DNA of 64,000 bases. It comes from Paenibacillus agilis. GTDB taxonomy: Bacteria; Bacillota; Bacilli; Paenibacillales; Paenibacillaceae. A program made the translations under genes and the position numbers. The first letter of the stretch is position 1, and every line of letters starts with the position of its first letter. Positions 35,439 to 45,123 of the stretch are shown one piece after another. The DNA is taken from contig NZ_VNJK01000002.1 in assembly GCF_007786455.1 (NCBI RefSeq), positions 186,001 to 250,000 of the forward strand, in the 5' to 3' direction. The notes below the pieces were generated by a model. That model was not told where the DNA came from, ran no database searches, and saw only the letters and a program-made list of their open reading frames with translations.

Positions 35439-36482
35439 ATGAAAGCAGCCGTATGGTACGCTAAAGAAGATATCCGCGTTGAATATATCGATGAACCTGT
35501 TGTGCGTCCTGGAAAAGTAAAAGTGAAAATAGCTTGGACAGGAATTTGTGGCAGTGATTTGCACGCTTATCACGGCCATGTCGTTCAAGTCAATGAACCA
35601 CACCCCGTCTCAGGAGAAATGGCACCGCTTACACTAGGTCATGAAAGCTCCGGATTTATTGTAGAAGTCGGAGAAGGTGTAACTGGCTTTACCGCTGGTG
35701 ACCGTGTAGCTATTGAACCAATGCTGCGCTGTGGCAAATGTCAAAGCTGCAAAGATGGAAATCCGAACTTGTGTGACCACATTGGATTTATTGGTCTGCA
35801 TGGAAATGGTACATTTGCTGAGTATGCAATTGTAGATCCTTATATGCTGCATAAGCTGCCTGATCATATTGAAATGGATGAAGCTGCACTTATCGAACCT
35901 ACTGCTGTTGCGTTCCACGCGGTGAAGCTAAGTCAGCAAAAAGTTGGGGATAAAGTAGCTGTATTTGGTGCTGGTCCAATCGGACTTCTGACTATCATTT
36001 CCGCTAAAGCAGCTGGAGCTTCTCAAATCATTGCTGTTGATATTTCCAGTGAACGTCTTGCCTTGGCCGCTAAGGTCGGAGCAACTGCAGTTATCGATGC
36101 AACGAAAGAAGATGCAGTACAATCCATTCTTGCCAACACAGGTGGCGTAGATGTTGCTTATGAAGCAGCTGGGGCAGCAAGTACAGTGAACAATGCCTTA
36201 GCTTCTTTACGCAAGCAAGGTGAAGTTGTTATTGTATCCATTATCCCTAATCCGATTGCAATTGATATCAATCCGTTAACAATAAAAGAAGCTAAGATGA
36301 CTGCAACCATTGGATATCGCAACGTTTATCCACAAGTAATAGACATGATTGCTTCCGGTACGATGAATGTGAAGCAAATTATTACAAAGAAAATTCCACT
36401 GGATAAGATCGTAGAAGAAGGCTTCCAAACACTTATTACAGACAAAGCACAAGCCAAAATTCTCGTTGAGCTGCAGGCTTAA
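35439..36482 (+). CDS. Zinc-dependent medium-chain alcohol dehydrogenase (2,3-butanediol dehydrogenase-like)
   Basis: A 347-residue cytoplasmic NAD(P) oxidoreductase. The catalytic zinc site is in GICGSDLHAYHG and LGHESSG, and the structural zinc cysteines are in RCGKCQSCKDGNPNLC. The Rossmann loop is VFGAGPIGLL. The overall layout and IGYRNVYPQVIDMIASG near the end resemble the BdhA group. BdhA of B. subtilis, as I recall it, lacks the structural zinc cysteines, so the substrate may differ. The start at 35439 has GGAG 9 nt upstream; an upstream TTG abuts it. Confidence 0.85.
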   Translation: MKAAVWYAKEDIRVEYIDEPVVRPGKVKVKIAWTGICGSDLHAYHGHVVQVNEPHPVSGEMAPLTLGHESSGFIVEVGEGVTGFTAGDRVAIEPMLRCGKCQSCKDGNPNLCDHIGFIGLHGNGTFAEYAIVDPYMLHKLPDHIEMDEAALIEPTAVAFHAVKLSQQKVGDKVAVFGAGPIGLLTIISAKAAGASQIIAVDISSERLALAAKVGATAVIDATKEDAVQSILANTGGVDVAYEAAGAASTVNNALASLRKQGEVVIVSIIPNPIAIDINPLTIKEAKMTATIGYRNVYPQVIDMIASGTMNVKQIITKKIPLDKIVEEGFQTLITDKAQAKILVELQA

Positions 36483-36493
36483 TTATATATAGA

Positions 36494-36598
36494 AAACCCC
36501 TTATTACACTGAAATGCTGCCTTACATAATCATTGGAACGCACTAGGTTTATCCGATGAACATCGTAAGGATTACACTTCAAAAGTAATAAGGGGTTT
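36494..36598. terminator. Large-loop bidirectional terminator
   Basis: AAACCCCTTATTAC (36494-36507) and GTAATAAGGGGTTT (36585-36598) are perfect 14-bp complements. An inner CCTTAC/GTAAGG pair (36520-36525, 36565-36570) can nest. The loop of about 77 nt is long for a terminator. It sits between convergent genes. Confidence 0.55.
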
Positions 36599-36611
36599 AT
36601 TATAAAATTGA

Positions 36612-38078
36612 TTAGTATCGCTCTTTTTCCTCTATACGTTCTTCTTGGTGTAGCTTATATCTCGATTGCGGCAGCCTCTCTTTATTAACGACAACGCCAT
36701 TCCGCTTCTTCAAACGATAAGAATCCACGATAATGCTCGACTGTTCTGGAGCTATTTTATCCGTAATTTGATTGCTTATCTTTAATACAGGGCTATTACG
36801 CTGTTCCGTAATGACATCATACGTAATACCTGGGAGCTGTTGACCGTACACTTGTACTTTCAACCGATTGCCCTCCACACGAGTCGTCCAGACGACATCT
36901 CCTCCCGTTTCATTCGTCATTACGAGATCAGGACCATCTGTTGAATACGTTGCATCTCTGCCCAGCGGCACATACGGAACAGGAAGCGAATGTGAATTGC
37001 GTTCCACTACTCCCATACCCGCTAATAAGCCAGCATTATACATCGTCGTAGACGTTTGGCATATCCCTCCGCCTATTCCATCTACCATACGTCCATTCTC
37101 TATAACAGGAGCCATCATCAGCCCGTATTGCTCCTCTGTCTCCTTTACAATATCGCTGTATCTAATTTGCTGATTAGGACTAACAACGGCACCATTCAGT
37201 GCTTTGGCGCTTGCACGTACGTTGTGAGCATGGCCTTCCCCGCGATTTGCAATCAACGTTGTATATTCACCAAGCAATGCATTGGGCTTGCGCGTTTTCA
37301 ATGTTTTGACTGTCAAATCCGCCGGTATCGTGACAAGCGGCATCCGCACCGTCATCGTCTGTGTGGTATCTGGATGGGATTTCAATTTACTCACAAGCTG
37401 TATAAGTGATTGCTCCAGCTTATCTTCATCCAGTTCCCAGCCATCTACTTCTTCTTCATATTTGACTTTAAAAGGTGTTATGTATTGGGCTTGCGCATTT
37501 TTTGGTTCACGATCAATCGTAGTCCCGAATGATTTACGAACAGCATTCGTCATTTGGTCCACATGAAGACTCGTCTCGATATCCAGGCTTTCCTCCGCTA
37601 ATTCGCGACCTAGCTTCCATTTATGTGCGATGTTACCTTCTTCCCATTGGTGCAGCTGATTAACGGCTTCTTCATTTTTGAATGTAAAACCAAGCTCTTT
37701 TAATGTAAAAGTCTGTTCCATTAAAGGATCGAGTCTATTATCTGTACGATCTGGCACAAATTGAACGGTGATCCCTTCAAACGCAGCAATTTGTTCGTTC
37801 ATCTTCGTTAATACTTCAGCAGGCTGCAATCCGCCTGCATCTATGCCCATCACGCGATATCCATGCGGAAGCGGAGCTTCGTCCATATGCATCGCCAGAT
37901 AAGTTCCTAAGCCAATTATAATAATTGAAATCATGCCAAACACAGCAGCAATCTTTCGTTTATGGGATTTGACCCAACCAAAGAAGCGGCTGTACCAAGA
38001 GGATGAAGGTTGGGTTGAATTTACAGGTTCATGCTCTTTCTGAGAATCCCTATCCAACGGTTCTTTACGCTCGTTCAT
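36612..38078 (-). CDS. VanW family membrane-anchored protein
   Basis: A 488-residue protein with a cytoplasmic basic N-terminus, one membrane anchor (about 43-64) and a large extracellular part. A peptidoglycan-binding-like domain precedes the VanW core, whose hallmark is DGIGGGICQTSTTMYNAGLL with NSHSLPVPYVPLGRDATY. The VanW core is widespread in Gram-positive surface proteins; its activity is not established. Presence here does not imply vancomycin resistance, as no vanHAX is near. GGAGG precedes the ATG by 10 nt. Confidence 0.88.
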   Translation of the reverse strand: MNERKEPLDRDSQKEHEPVNSTQPSSSWYSRFFGWVKSHKRKIAAVFGMISIIIIGLGTYLAMHMDEAPLPHGYRVMGIDAGGLQPAEVLTKMNEQIAAFEGITVQFVPDRTDNRLDPLMEQTFTLKELGFTFKNEEAVNQLHQWEEGNIAHKWKLGRELAEESLDIETSLHVDQMTNAVRKSFGTTIDREPKNAQAQYITPFKVKYEEEVDGWELDEDKLEQSLIQLVSKLKSHPDTTQTMTVRMPLVTIPADLTVKTLKTRKPNALLGEYTTLIANRGEGHAHNVRASAKALNGAVVSPNQQIRYSDIVKETEEQYGLMMAPVIENGRMVDGIGGGICQTSTTMYNAGLLAGMGVVERNSHSLPVPYVPLGRDATYSTDGPDLVMTNETGGDVVWTTRVEGNRLKVQVYGQQLPGITYDVITEQRNSPVLKISNQITDKIAPEQSSIIVDSYRLKKRNGVVVNKERLPQSRYKLHQEERIEEKERY

Positions 38079-38275
38079 GCAGTCTCAATCCTCCTTTGCG
38101 CTTACCACTATAACGGAATATCCATGCAGAAGGGTTACAACGTGTTTACGTTTTGATATTTTCCTTCTCTTATCGTGCCTTCCTTCCCCCTAAAAGTATA
38201 CAGAAGTCGTCGTATTTATGAATCTTTTGCTGAAAAGTACCAAATCTGCAAGGAATACCGCAAGCGCTCCAACAT

Positions 38276-38326
38276 ACAAAAAGAGCCTTTCCTCCACCAA
38301 AAAAGCAGGAGGGAAAGGCTCTTCAG
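38276..38326 (-). terminator. Terminator of glnS
   Basis: AAGAGCCTTTCC.TCC pairs with GGA.GGGAAAGGCTCTT over about 16 bp; TTTTTG follows on the minus strand. The rest of 38079-38275 holds nothing supported. Confidence 0.92.
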
Positions 38327-38337
38327 TAAAATAATAG

Positions 38338-40008
38338 TTAGTTCTTCGGCAATTGGAAGGAGCTCTTCAACGATACGATCAAGTTAAATACGATCTTGCC
38401 GCCCTTCGTGTACTTGGAATCAGCATTGAAGTAGCCGTGACGGAAAAATTGCAGCTTGTCATGCGGTTGAATATCCTTCAAGTTCGGCTCAATGAAGCCC
38501 TGCTCGACAACCATCGAATCTGGGTTGATTCGATCAAGGAATGTCGTCTCTTCTGTAGCTTCTTGCTCAGTTTCGTCAAGAATGAGCGGCTCATATAAAC
38601 GGAACTCCGCTGGTACAGCATGCGTCGCTTCAACCCAGTGGATCGTCCCTTTTACTTTACGACCAGTAAATCCGCTGCCTGACTTCGTTTCTACATCATA
38701 CGTACAGTGGATTTCTGTTACGTTGCCGTTCTCATCCTTAATAAAGTCGTTGCACTTAATAAAGTAAGCATGCTTTAGACGCACTTCATTGCCAGGGAAC
38801 AAGCGGAAATATTTCGCTGGCGGATTCTCCATGAAGTCATCTTGCTCGATATAAATTTCGCGAGAGAATGGAATTTGGCGCATACCCATTTCAGGAACTT
38901 CAGGGTTTACTTCTGCATCCAACCATTCTACTTGTCCTTCTGGATAGTTCGTAATAACAACCTTCAACGGTTGTAAAATACCCATCGTACGTGGAGCTTT
39001 CAGCTTCAAGTCCTCACGAATGAAGTGATCCAGATACTTGGAGTCAACCGTACTGTCAGACTTCGTTACGCCGATTTCACGACAGAAGTTACGAATTGAT
39101 TCTGGCGTAAAGCCACGACGGCGCAAACCAGAAATCGTAGGCATACGCGGATCGTCCCAACCGTCAACAACACCTTCATCAACGAGCTGCTTCAACTTAC
39201 GCTTACTCATTACCGTATTCGTAATGTTCAAACGAGCGAATTCATACTGATGCGGCGTACTTGCCATTTCTGTCTCTGCAACAACCCAGTCATAAAATGG
39301 ACGTTGATCTTCGAACTCCAGTGTACAAATCGAATGCGTCACGCTCTCAATCGCATCTTCAATTGGATGAGCGAAGGCATACATCGGATAGATGCACCAA
39401 GCATCGCCTGTATTGTGGTGCGTTGCATGTGCAATTCGATAAATAACGGGATCACGGAAGTTGATGTTCGGTGAAGCCATATCAATCTTCGCACGAAGTA
39501 CTTTTTCACCATTGCCAAACTCACCGTTGCGCATACGCTCGAACAGCTCAAGGTTTTCCTCTACAGAACGGTCGCGATATGGACTGTTCTTACCTGGCTG
39601 CGTCAATGTACCACGCATTTCACGCATCTCATCTGCGTTAAGGTCACATACGAACGCTTTCCCCTTCTTAATAAGAAGAACAGCGCGTGCATACATTTCT
39701 TCGAAATAATCGGAAGCAAAGTAAAGTGCGTCCCAATCAAATCCGAGCCATTTCACATCTTCCTTGATGGATTCTACATACTCAGTATCTTCCTTCAAAG
39801 GATTCGTATCGTCGAAGCGCAAATGCACACGTCCCTTGAACTCTTTCGCCAGTTCAAAGTTCAAGCAGATCGACTTCGCATGACCAATATGCAAATATCC
39901 GTTCGGCTCTGGAGGGAAGCGAGTAACGACGCTGTCCACGTTGCCTTCCTTCAAATCATTTACGATAATATTACGAATAAAATTCGATGTGCTCGGAGTT
40001 TCCACCAT
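38338..40008 (-). CDS. glnS: Glutaminyl-tRNA synthetase
   Basis: A 556-residue class I synthetase that charges tRNA-Gln. The HIGH-type motif is [12 protein letters not shown] (about 35-46) and the KMSKS-type motif is [10 protein letters not shown]. The glutamine-specific DDTNP follows HIGH. B. subtilis lacks this enzyme and uses GatCAB; GlnRS occurs in Paenibacillus and other Bacillota, often fused to a YqeY domain. That fusion is absent here, and the protein ends after the anticodon-binding beta-barrels. Confidence 0.95.
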   Translation of the reverse strand: MVETPSTSNFIRNIIVNDLKEGNVDSVVTRFPPEPNGYLHIGHAKSICLNFELAKEFKGRVHLRFDDTNPLKEDTEYVESIKEDVKWLGFDWDALYFASDYFEEMYARAVLLIKKGKAFVCDLNADEMREMRGTLTQPGKNSPYRDRSVEENLELFERMRNGEFGNGEKVLRAKIDMASPNINFRDPVIYRIAHATHHNTGDAWCIYPMYAFAHPIEDAIESVTHSICTLEFEDQRPFYDWVVAETEMASTPHQYEFARLNITNTVMSKRKLKQLVDEGVVDGWDDPRMPTISGLRRRGFTPESIRNFCREIGVTKSDSTVDSKYLDHFIREDLKLKAPRTMGILQPLKVVITNYPEGQVEWLDAEVNPEVPEMGMRQIPFSREIYIEQDDFMENPPAKYFRLFPGNEVRLKHAYFIKCNDFIKDENGNVTEIHCTYDVETKSGSGFTGRKVKGTIHWVEATHAVPAEFRLYEPLILDETEQEATEETTFLDRINPDSMVVEQGFIEPNLKDIQPHDKLQFFRHGYFNADSKYTKGGKIVFNLIVSLKSSFQLPKN

Positions 40009-40049
40009 AAATCAACCTCTCTGTCTAATAAAACTTTGTTACATAAATA

Positions 40050-40092
40050 TAACGTCAAACCCCCATCAGTTCAACTCTGAGGGGGTAACTCT
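40050..40092 (-). terminator. Hairpin after ilvA, probable terminator
   Basis: CCCCC..CAG and CTG.GGGGG can pair across a short loop, followed on the minus strand by TTTGACGTTATATTT. The T-tract is interrupted. Confidence 0.45.
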
Positions 40093-40099
40093 CAACCAT

Positions 40100-41353
40100 T
40101 TATACGAGTAAATCGAACAGAAGCGGATTTTTATTAAGCTCAACATAATCGAGCCCTTTCTTATTCATTCGATCAATGAGCAAGTTATAATCCTCTGGAT
40201 GCTTCAATTCAATTCCAACGACGGCTGCTCCATTATCTTTATTATGCTTCTTATGATACTCAAAGCGCGTAATATCATCATCTGGACCCAATACATTTTG
40301 CAAAAATTCACGAAGTGCACCTGCGCGCTGCGGGAAGTTAATTGTAAAGTAATGTTTCAATCCTTCATAGATGAGAGAACGCTCTTTGATCTCTTGCATA
40401 CGATCTATATCATTATTGCCGCCACTGATGACACAGACGACATTTTTACCTTTAATCTGATCCTTGTACAGATCAAGTGCCGCAATAGACAGTGCACCCG
40501 CAGGCTCAACCACGATAGCACTCTCGTTATAAAGCTTTAGTATTGTTGTACATACTTTACCTTCTGGTACATGGATGACATCATCCAATATTTTTTCACA
40601 TATATCATAGTTCAATTGTCCAACTCGTTTTACAGCTGCACCATCGACGAACTTGTCGATTTGATCCAATGTAACCACTTGTTTCTCAGTAAGTGATGCC
40701 GTCATGGAGGCAGCACCCTTCGGTTCTACACCAACGACTTTGGTAGTTGGACTAATCATTTTCACATAGGTGCCGACACCTGCGGCTAAACCTCCGCCAC
40801 CGATCGTGACGAACACGAGATCAGCAGGAACGTCCAATGACTCCATAATTTCCATCCCCACGGTACCATTGCCCGCAACAATATGGGGGTCATCGAAAGG
40901 ATGAATAAATGTCATCCCCTGTTCATTGCAAATGCTCATTGCCTTTTCGTATGCATCATCATACGTATCCCCAGTTAGGACGACGGTAACATAGGTGCCA
41001 CCGAATCGCTTTACTTGGCTGACTTTTTGACTAGGTGTCGTACTCGGCATAACGATTGTGCCTTGAATCTGCAAGGCTTGGCAGGAGTAGGCTACCCCTT
41101 GAGCATGATTGCCCGCACTAGCGCAGACGATGCCTCGCTCCAGCTCGCTTTGGGAGAGATGGCGAATTTTATTATAGGCTCCACGAATTTTGAATGAACG
41201 TACAATCTGCAAATCCTCACGCTTTAAATACACATTGCAATCATATCGAGCGGACAGTATCGGATCGCGCTGCAGCGGAGTCCGTACAATTACTTCTTTT
41301 AATACGTGATGAGCACGTACGATATGTTCCATCATTCCTGTCGTAGTCGTCAT
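40100..41353 (-). CDS. ilvA: Threonine dehydratase, biosynthetic
   Basis: A 417-residue PLP enzyme that converts threonine to 2-oxobutanoate, the first step of isoleucine synthesis. The PLP lysine is in SFKIRGAYNK, the phosphate loop is GGGGLAAG, and a single ACT-like regulatory domain covers about 335-417 (HYFTINFPQRAGALREFLQ). The start at 41353 has AAGGAGAG about 9 nt upstream. An open frame continues upstream only because it runs through the T-box leader. Expression is under that leader. Confidence 0.95.
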   Translation of the reverse strand: MTTTTGMMEHIVRAHHVLKEVIVRTPLQRDPILSARYDCNVYLKREDLQIVRSFKIRGAYNKIRHLSQSELERGIVCASAGNHAQGVAYSCQALQIQGTIVMPSTTPSQKVSQVKRFGGTYVTVVLTGDTYDDAYEKAMSICNEQGMTFIHPFDDPHIVAGNGTVGMEIMESLDVPADLVFVTIGGGGLAAGVGTYVKMISPTTKVVGVEPKGAASMTASLTEKQVVTLDQIDKFVDGAAVKRVGQLNYDICEKILDDVIHVPEGKVCTTILKLYNESAIVVEPAGALSIAALDLYKDQIKGKNVVCVISGGNNDIDRMQEIKERSLIYEGLKHYFTINFPQRAGALREFLQNVLGPDDDITRFEYHKKHNKDNGAAVVGIELKHPEDYNLLIDRMNKKGLDYVELNKNPLLFDLLV

Positions 41354-41454
41354 GTTCTGTCTCTCCTTCTCCATCCTATGTCTGTGTAAGCCTGCCATCA
41401 CATTTGAAATGCCTAGTTCTTTGCTGCATGGTATACGAACATTACCTATAAAAA

Positions 41455-41815
41455 AGAGTACAAAAAAACTCGCCCCTAAAAAGGGACGAGTTGATCTCGT
41501 GGTACCACCCTTGTTCCGCACATCGCCAACTTCATCATAAGGAATCTACAATTCTGGCATAGCCAGACATTCAGTGTCCACTAATTGAAGCTGCCTTTCC
41601 GATCTGCGGCACTCCGTTGCGCACTAGCGCTATCCCGATAACGAGGGACTAACCGTCTGCACTTACTGTCTTACTTAATTAAGTATGACGCATTCAGCGC
41701 AGCATGTCAGAGAGGATATGTATCTGCTTCCGCCACCGACTTACACCAACCGTCGGCTCTCTGTAGACTTCCCGCTGACACATCTAGTCTCTTCAACCAA
41801 ATTGAATCTCCAGCA
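41455..41815 (-). promoter_or_regulatory. T-box leader of ilvA
   Basis: The minus strand contains the T-box core AAGGGTGGTACCACG (+ strand about 41497-41511). A terminator with ACTCGTCCC/GGGGCGAGT arms and seven Ts follows (41462-41494). Upstream are a stem I base GTGTCAG/CTGACAT and a distal hairpin with GCCGACGGTTGGTG. Uncharged tRNA binding lets transcription continue into ilvA. An isoleucine specifier (ATC in ATATCC) is plausible, but I could not fix the specifier loop with certainty. Confidence 0.9.
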
Positions 41816-42026
41816 CAGTTCATCACTGCGCAATTGTTGGGTTATTACGTACAACCGATATAAATTGCACGCAACCAGAAAGGTAATTCATTCCTGTTTC
41901 CATCAAGTTATTAATCCCTATTATGTGCTCGCTAGTGTTAAAAAGTCAATCGTTCCTTGCGGAATTTGTCTTCCTAGAGTAGACAATATTTATAAGCGTG
42001 AAGCCGAATGCCACCACAAATGCTGC

Positions 42027-43292
42027 TTACTTTGAATTTGCAATAGCAGCCTTCCCTGTCAGCTCTTCTACTTGCTTTGACGCTCGCATACGAAGGATAG
42101 AAATAATAGACAAGATACCTACAATAAACAGCACAGATGAAATGGCATACATAGAGGACAATGGCAGCACACTCTTCACGACACCAGCCAGCGACATCGT
42201 AATAACCATCGCTCCCATAAACATCGGACTTAAAATACCGTTGACCCGGCCTATAAAATCAGACTCTGTATTTTTAAGAATCAACGTATTGATACCTATC
42301 TGGATTGCAGGCAGGAACAACCCACTGAAAAACTGTGCCGTTAAGGTCAGCCACCATAGATGGGACACACCGATTACGACGAACACAACCGAACTGACCG
42401 CCATGCCCACTGCCAGCATATGCTGTGGCTGAAGTCGTTTGGACATCATCATCGCCAACGCTCCACCAATCAGCATCGCACCACCGTTGACCATCAGTAA
42501 ATACTGCAAGTGACCTTTCGGAAGCCCCAACTGCTCTGTAACAACTAGGATACCCAAGGGTTGAATAAGACCAATCGCGAAGCCCGCCATCGCAAAGCAA
42601 GCCATCAGCGGCTTAAGAATGGAACTTTTCCACACATAACGTGCTCCTTCCATCAATTCAGATCGCAGCGATGTGCTCGTTTCCTGCTTTTCCTCCTTAC
42701 GATCAGCAGGTAGAAACAACAGCGCAACCGCTGAAAGCAAGAACATAAAACCAGTAATAATGATTGAGGTTTGAATGCCGTATTGTTCATAGATAATGGT
42801 GCCAATTGCAGGACCAGCAACCATAAATAGCGCACCCATCGTCTGAAAGATGGACATTCCTGCTTGCAATAGCTCTTCAGGAACGTGCTGCTTAAACAGC
42901 TTCATCGATGAAGGCTGTGAGAACTGTGACAAAATAGCTGAAATAAAGGTTGTGAAAAACACGGCTTCCCAGGAGCCAATAATAATCGTTGCCAAAACGA
43001 CAAAGACAGAAATCGCACTTAATAGGTCACACCAAATCATCGTTCGTTTTGGACGCCAACGATCAGCAAAGGCCCCACCAATGAAAGAAAAAATAAAGAT
43101 TGGAGCAAACTCAGCGATCGAAACGAGCGATAACGCTATCGGGTTATTATTCGTCATCTCGACGACATAGAGCAAAACAGCAAAGTTCCGTATCCATATG
43201 CCTAAATGCATAAATAGGCCAGCCAGCATAATTGCCTGCACGAAACGATTGCTAAATAAACTTACTACAGAAGGTGCTGCCGCTTGATTCAT
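42027..43292 (-). CDS. MFS transporter, drug-efflux type (MFS_3-like)
   Basis: A 421-residue membrane protein with about 12 segments and the loop 2-3 motif GGAFADRWRPKRTM. The pattern FAVLLYVVEMTNNNPIALSL and SQPSSMKLFKQHVPEELLQA resembles macrolide and siderophore exporters of the DHA3 group. The start at 43292 has GGGGGG 7-8 nt upstream; the longer frame does not. Its end is convergent with no gene and faces the ilvA leader. Confidence 0.85.
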   Translation of the reverse strand: MNQAAAPSVVSLFSNRFVQAIMLAGLFMHLGIWIRNFAVLLYVVEMTNNNPIALSLVSIAEFAPIFIFSFIGGAFADRWRPKRTMIWCDLLSAISVFVVLATIIIGSWEAVFFTTFISAILSQFSQPSSMKLFKQHVPEELLQAGMSIFQTMGALFMVAGPAIGTIIYEQYGIQTSIIITGFMFLLSAVALLFLPADRKEEKQETSTSLRSELMEGARYVWKSSILKPLMACFAMAGFAIGLIQPLGILVVTEQLGLPKGHLQYLLMVNGGAMLIGGALAMMMSKRLQPQHMLAVGMAVSSVVFVVIGVSHLWWLTLTAQFFSGLFLPAIQIGINTLILKNTESDFIGRVNGILSPMFMGAMVITMSLAGVVKSVLPLSSMYAISSVLFIVGILSIISILRMRASKQVEELTGKAAIANSK

Positions 43293-43568
43293 TTGAGTCC
43301 CCCCACTATACTTCCTTGTTACCACTTACCAAGTTTACCCATAACGCAATTGAACTTCAATACATCGATAGCATTGTTTCTGTCTCTATCTCTAGACGTA
43401 TATAGAGTGCGTATCTGGCATAATCTGTGCTTAAAAAGGGAGATTGGAGGGATAGTAAGTAAATAGAATCATGATCCACTCTTTACTTCATCTTGGTAAA
43501 GTGGTAATGTATTAGCAAACAAACGTGTTTACATGACCTTTATACTCTTACAAGACGGGTGACTTTCT

Positions 43569-44921
43569 ATGAATGCTGTACTGTTATCATTAGCTGTTCT
43601 TTTCATTATAAGCTTATTCCGAATCCAGGTCGTATTCGCACTCTTGATCGCAGCCGCTGTTGGCGGTATTGCAGGAGGCTTAACCTGGGCCACTACCATC
43701 GATACCTTTACGACAGGACTTGCTGATAGTGCTACGATCGCTGTGAGCTACGCTTTGCTTGGCGCTTTCGCAGCTGGCTTAACTGAGACTGGGCTGCCTT
43801 CCCAGTTGGTTCAAGGAGCCCGCAAGCTGCTCGGACGCTCTACCCAACAAGGGAGCTCACGCCGTACGACAACGATCGTACTCATGCTGCTCGCAGTGGC
43901 CTTTATTGCAAGCCTATCGCAAAATGTCGTACCGATTCATATTGCCTTCATTCCGATACTGATCCCACCGATGTTGGTGATCTGGAATGAGATGCGCGTG
44001 GATCGACGCGCAGTTGCATCCGCATTGACGTTCGGCTTGATTATGCCGTATATGCTAATCCCAGCCGGGTTCGGGGCGATCTTTCATGACATCGTTGCGA
44101 AAAATATGACGCAGAACGGTCTCGCTGTAGACGCCAGCTTGCTGCCGCAGGCAATGTGGATTCCGGCGTTGGGCATGGTCGCCGGACTACTTGTCGCGAT
44201 CGGCGTGTCCTACCGCCGTCCGCGCAGCTATTCGTCAACAGCGGCGGCACAGCCTACTGTCGCTGTTGACGAGCGCGATTCGAGCGCAGCGCAGCTGCCA
44301 GGCGCTCGACGGGGCACGGTGGCAGGCCTCGCGTCCATTGCCGCGATGCTTGCCACGCAATTGGCGACCGGCTCGATGATTGCCGGAGCCGGAGCAGGGC
44401 TTGGCGTGCTCATGTTGGCACGCCTGATGACGCGCCAGCGCGCAGAGCGCGTATTCACGGACGGCATGCGCTCGATGTCATACATCGGCTTCGTCATGAT
44501 GTCCGCAGCAGGCTTAGCTGCCGTCCTGCGCGCAACTGGAGACATCGACGCACTAGTTGAAACATCCGTCGCTTATGTAGGCGACAACCGCGCCATCGCA
44601 GCTATACTGATGCTGCTTATCGGCCTGCTTGTCACTATGGGAATCGGCTCGTCATTCTCGACGATCCCGTTGATCGCGACCGTATTCGTGCCGCTGTGCA
44701 TGGAGTTGGGCTTCAGCCCGCTGGCTACGATTTCCCTTATCGGTACAGCTGCTGCACTTGGCGATGCAGGCTCCCCTGCGTCAGATAGTACGCTCGGTCC
44801 CACAGCCGGCTTAAGTGCCGATGGACAACACGATCACATCTGGGATACATGTGTGCCAACGTTCCTGCACTACAATATCCCGCTGCTCATCTTCGGCTTT
44901 ATTGCCGCTATGGTGCTCTAG
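43569..44921 (+). CDS. Na+/H+ antiporter family protein (YuiF-like)
   Basis: A 450-residue membrane transporter with about 11-12 segments. LSQNVVPIHIAFIPILIPP and SSFSTIPLIATVFVPLC with GDAGSPASDSTLGPT are features of the NhaC-related YuiF group, a putative amino-acid or Na+/H+ exchanger. The central cytoplasmic loop and nearby helices (44000-44520) are coded by clearly GC-richer DNA than the flanks. The ribosome site (GGGTGA) is modest. Confidence 0.8.
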   Translation: MNAVLLSLAVLFIISLFRIQVVFALLIAAAVGGIAGGLTWATTIDTFTTGLADSATIAVSYALLGAFAAGLTETGLPSQLVQGARKLLGRSTQQGSSRRTTTIVLMLLAVAFIASLSQNVVPIHIAFIPILIPPMLVIWNEMRVDRRAVASALTFGLIMPYMLIPAGFGAIFHDIVAKNMTQNGLAVDASLLPQAMWIPALGMVAGLLVAIGVSYRRPRSYSSTAAAQPTVAVDERDSSAAQLPGARRGTVAGLASIAAMLATQLATGSMIAGAGAGLGVLMLARLMTRQRAERVFTDGMRSMSYIGFVMMSAAGLAAVLRATGDIDALVETSVAYVGDNRAIAAILMLLIGLLVTMGIGSSFSTIPLIATVFVPLCMELGFSPLATISLIGTAAALGDAGSPASDSTLGPTAGLSADGQHDHIWDTCVPTFLHYNIPLLIFGFIAAMVL

Positions 44922-44957
44922 AATAATCGAATGCTGCTGGCTTTATAAGCTTTATAC

Positions 44958-45020
44958 AAAATAAAAAGTGCTGAGTCCCGAGAAGATCTGATTATCTTCT
45001 CGGAGCCCAGCACTTTTATG
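44958..45020. terminator. Strong bidirectional terminator between convergent transporter genes
   Basis: AAAAGTGCTG..CCGAGAAGAT pairs with ATCTTCTCGG..CAGCACTTTT, a near-perfect stem of about 20 bp with A/T runs on both sides. Confidence 0.92.
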
Positions 45021-45123
45021 TTTAGAGCTGCTTATATGTGATAAGCAAACTTCATTAGCTTGCCCTTCGATCTCATTACATTTAGCTAGATCATTAGACT
45101 TCGTAAGATCTCAGTAAATTTGG

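Noticed and set aside
36612-38078. Vancomycin resistance suggested by VanW
   Set aside because: VanW-type domains are common in Gram-positive surface proteins, and no vanH, vanA/B or vanX is nearby.
41685-42035. 116-codon plus-strand frame
   Set aside because: Antisense to the ilvA T-box leader; no ribosome site or domain.
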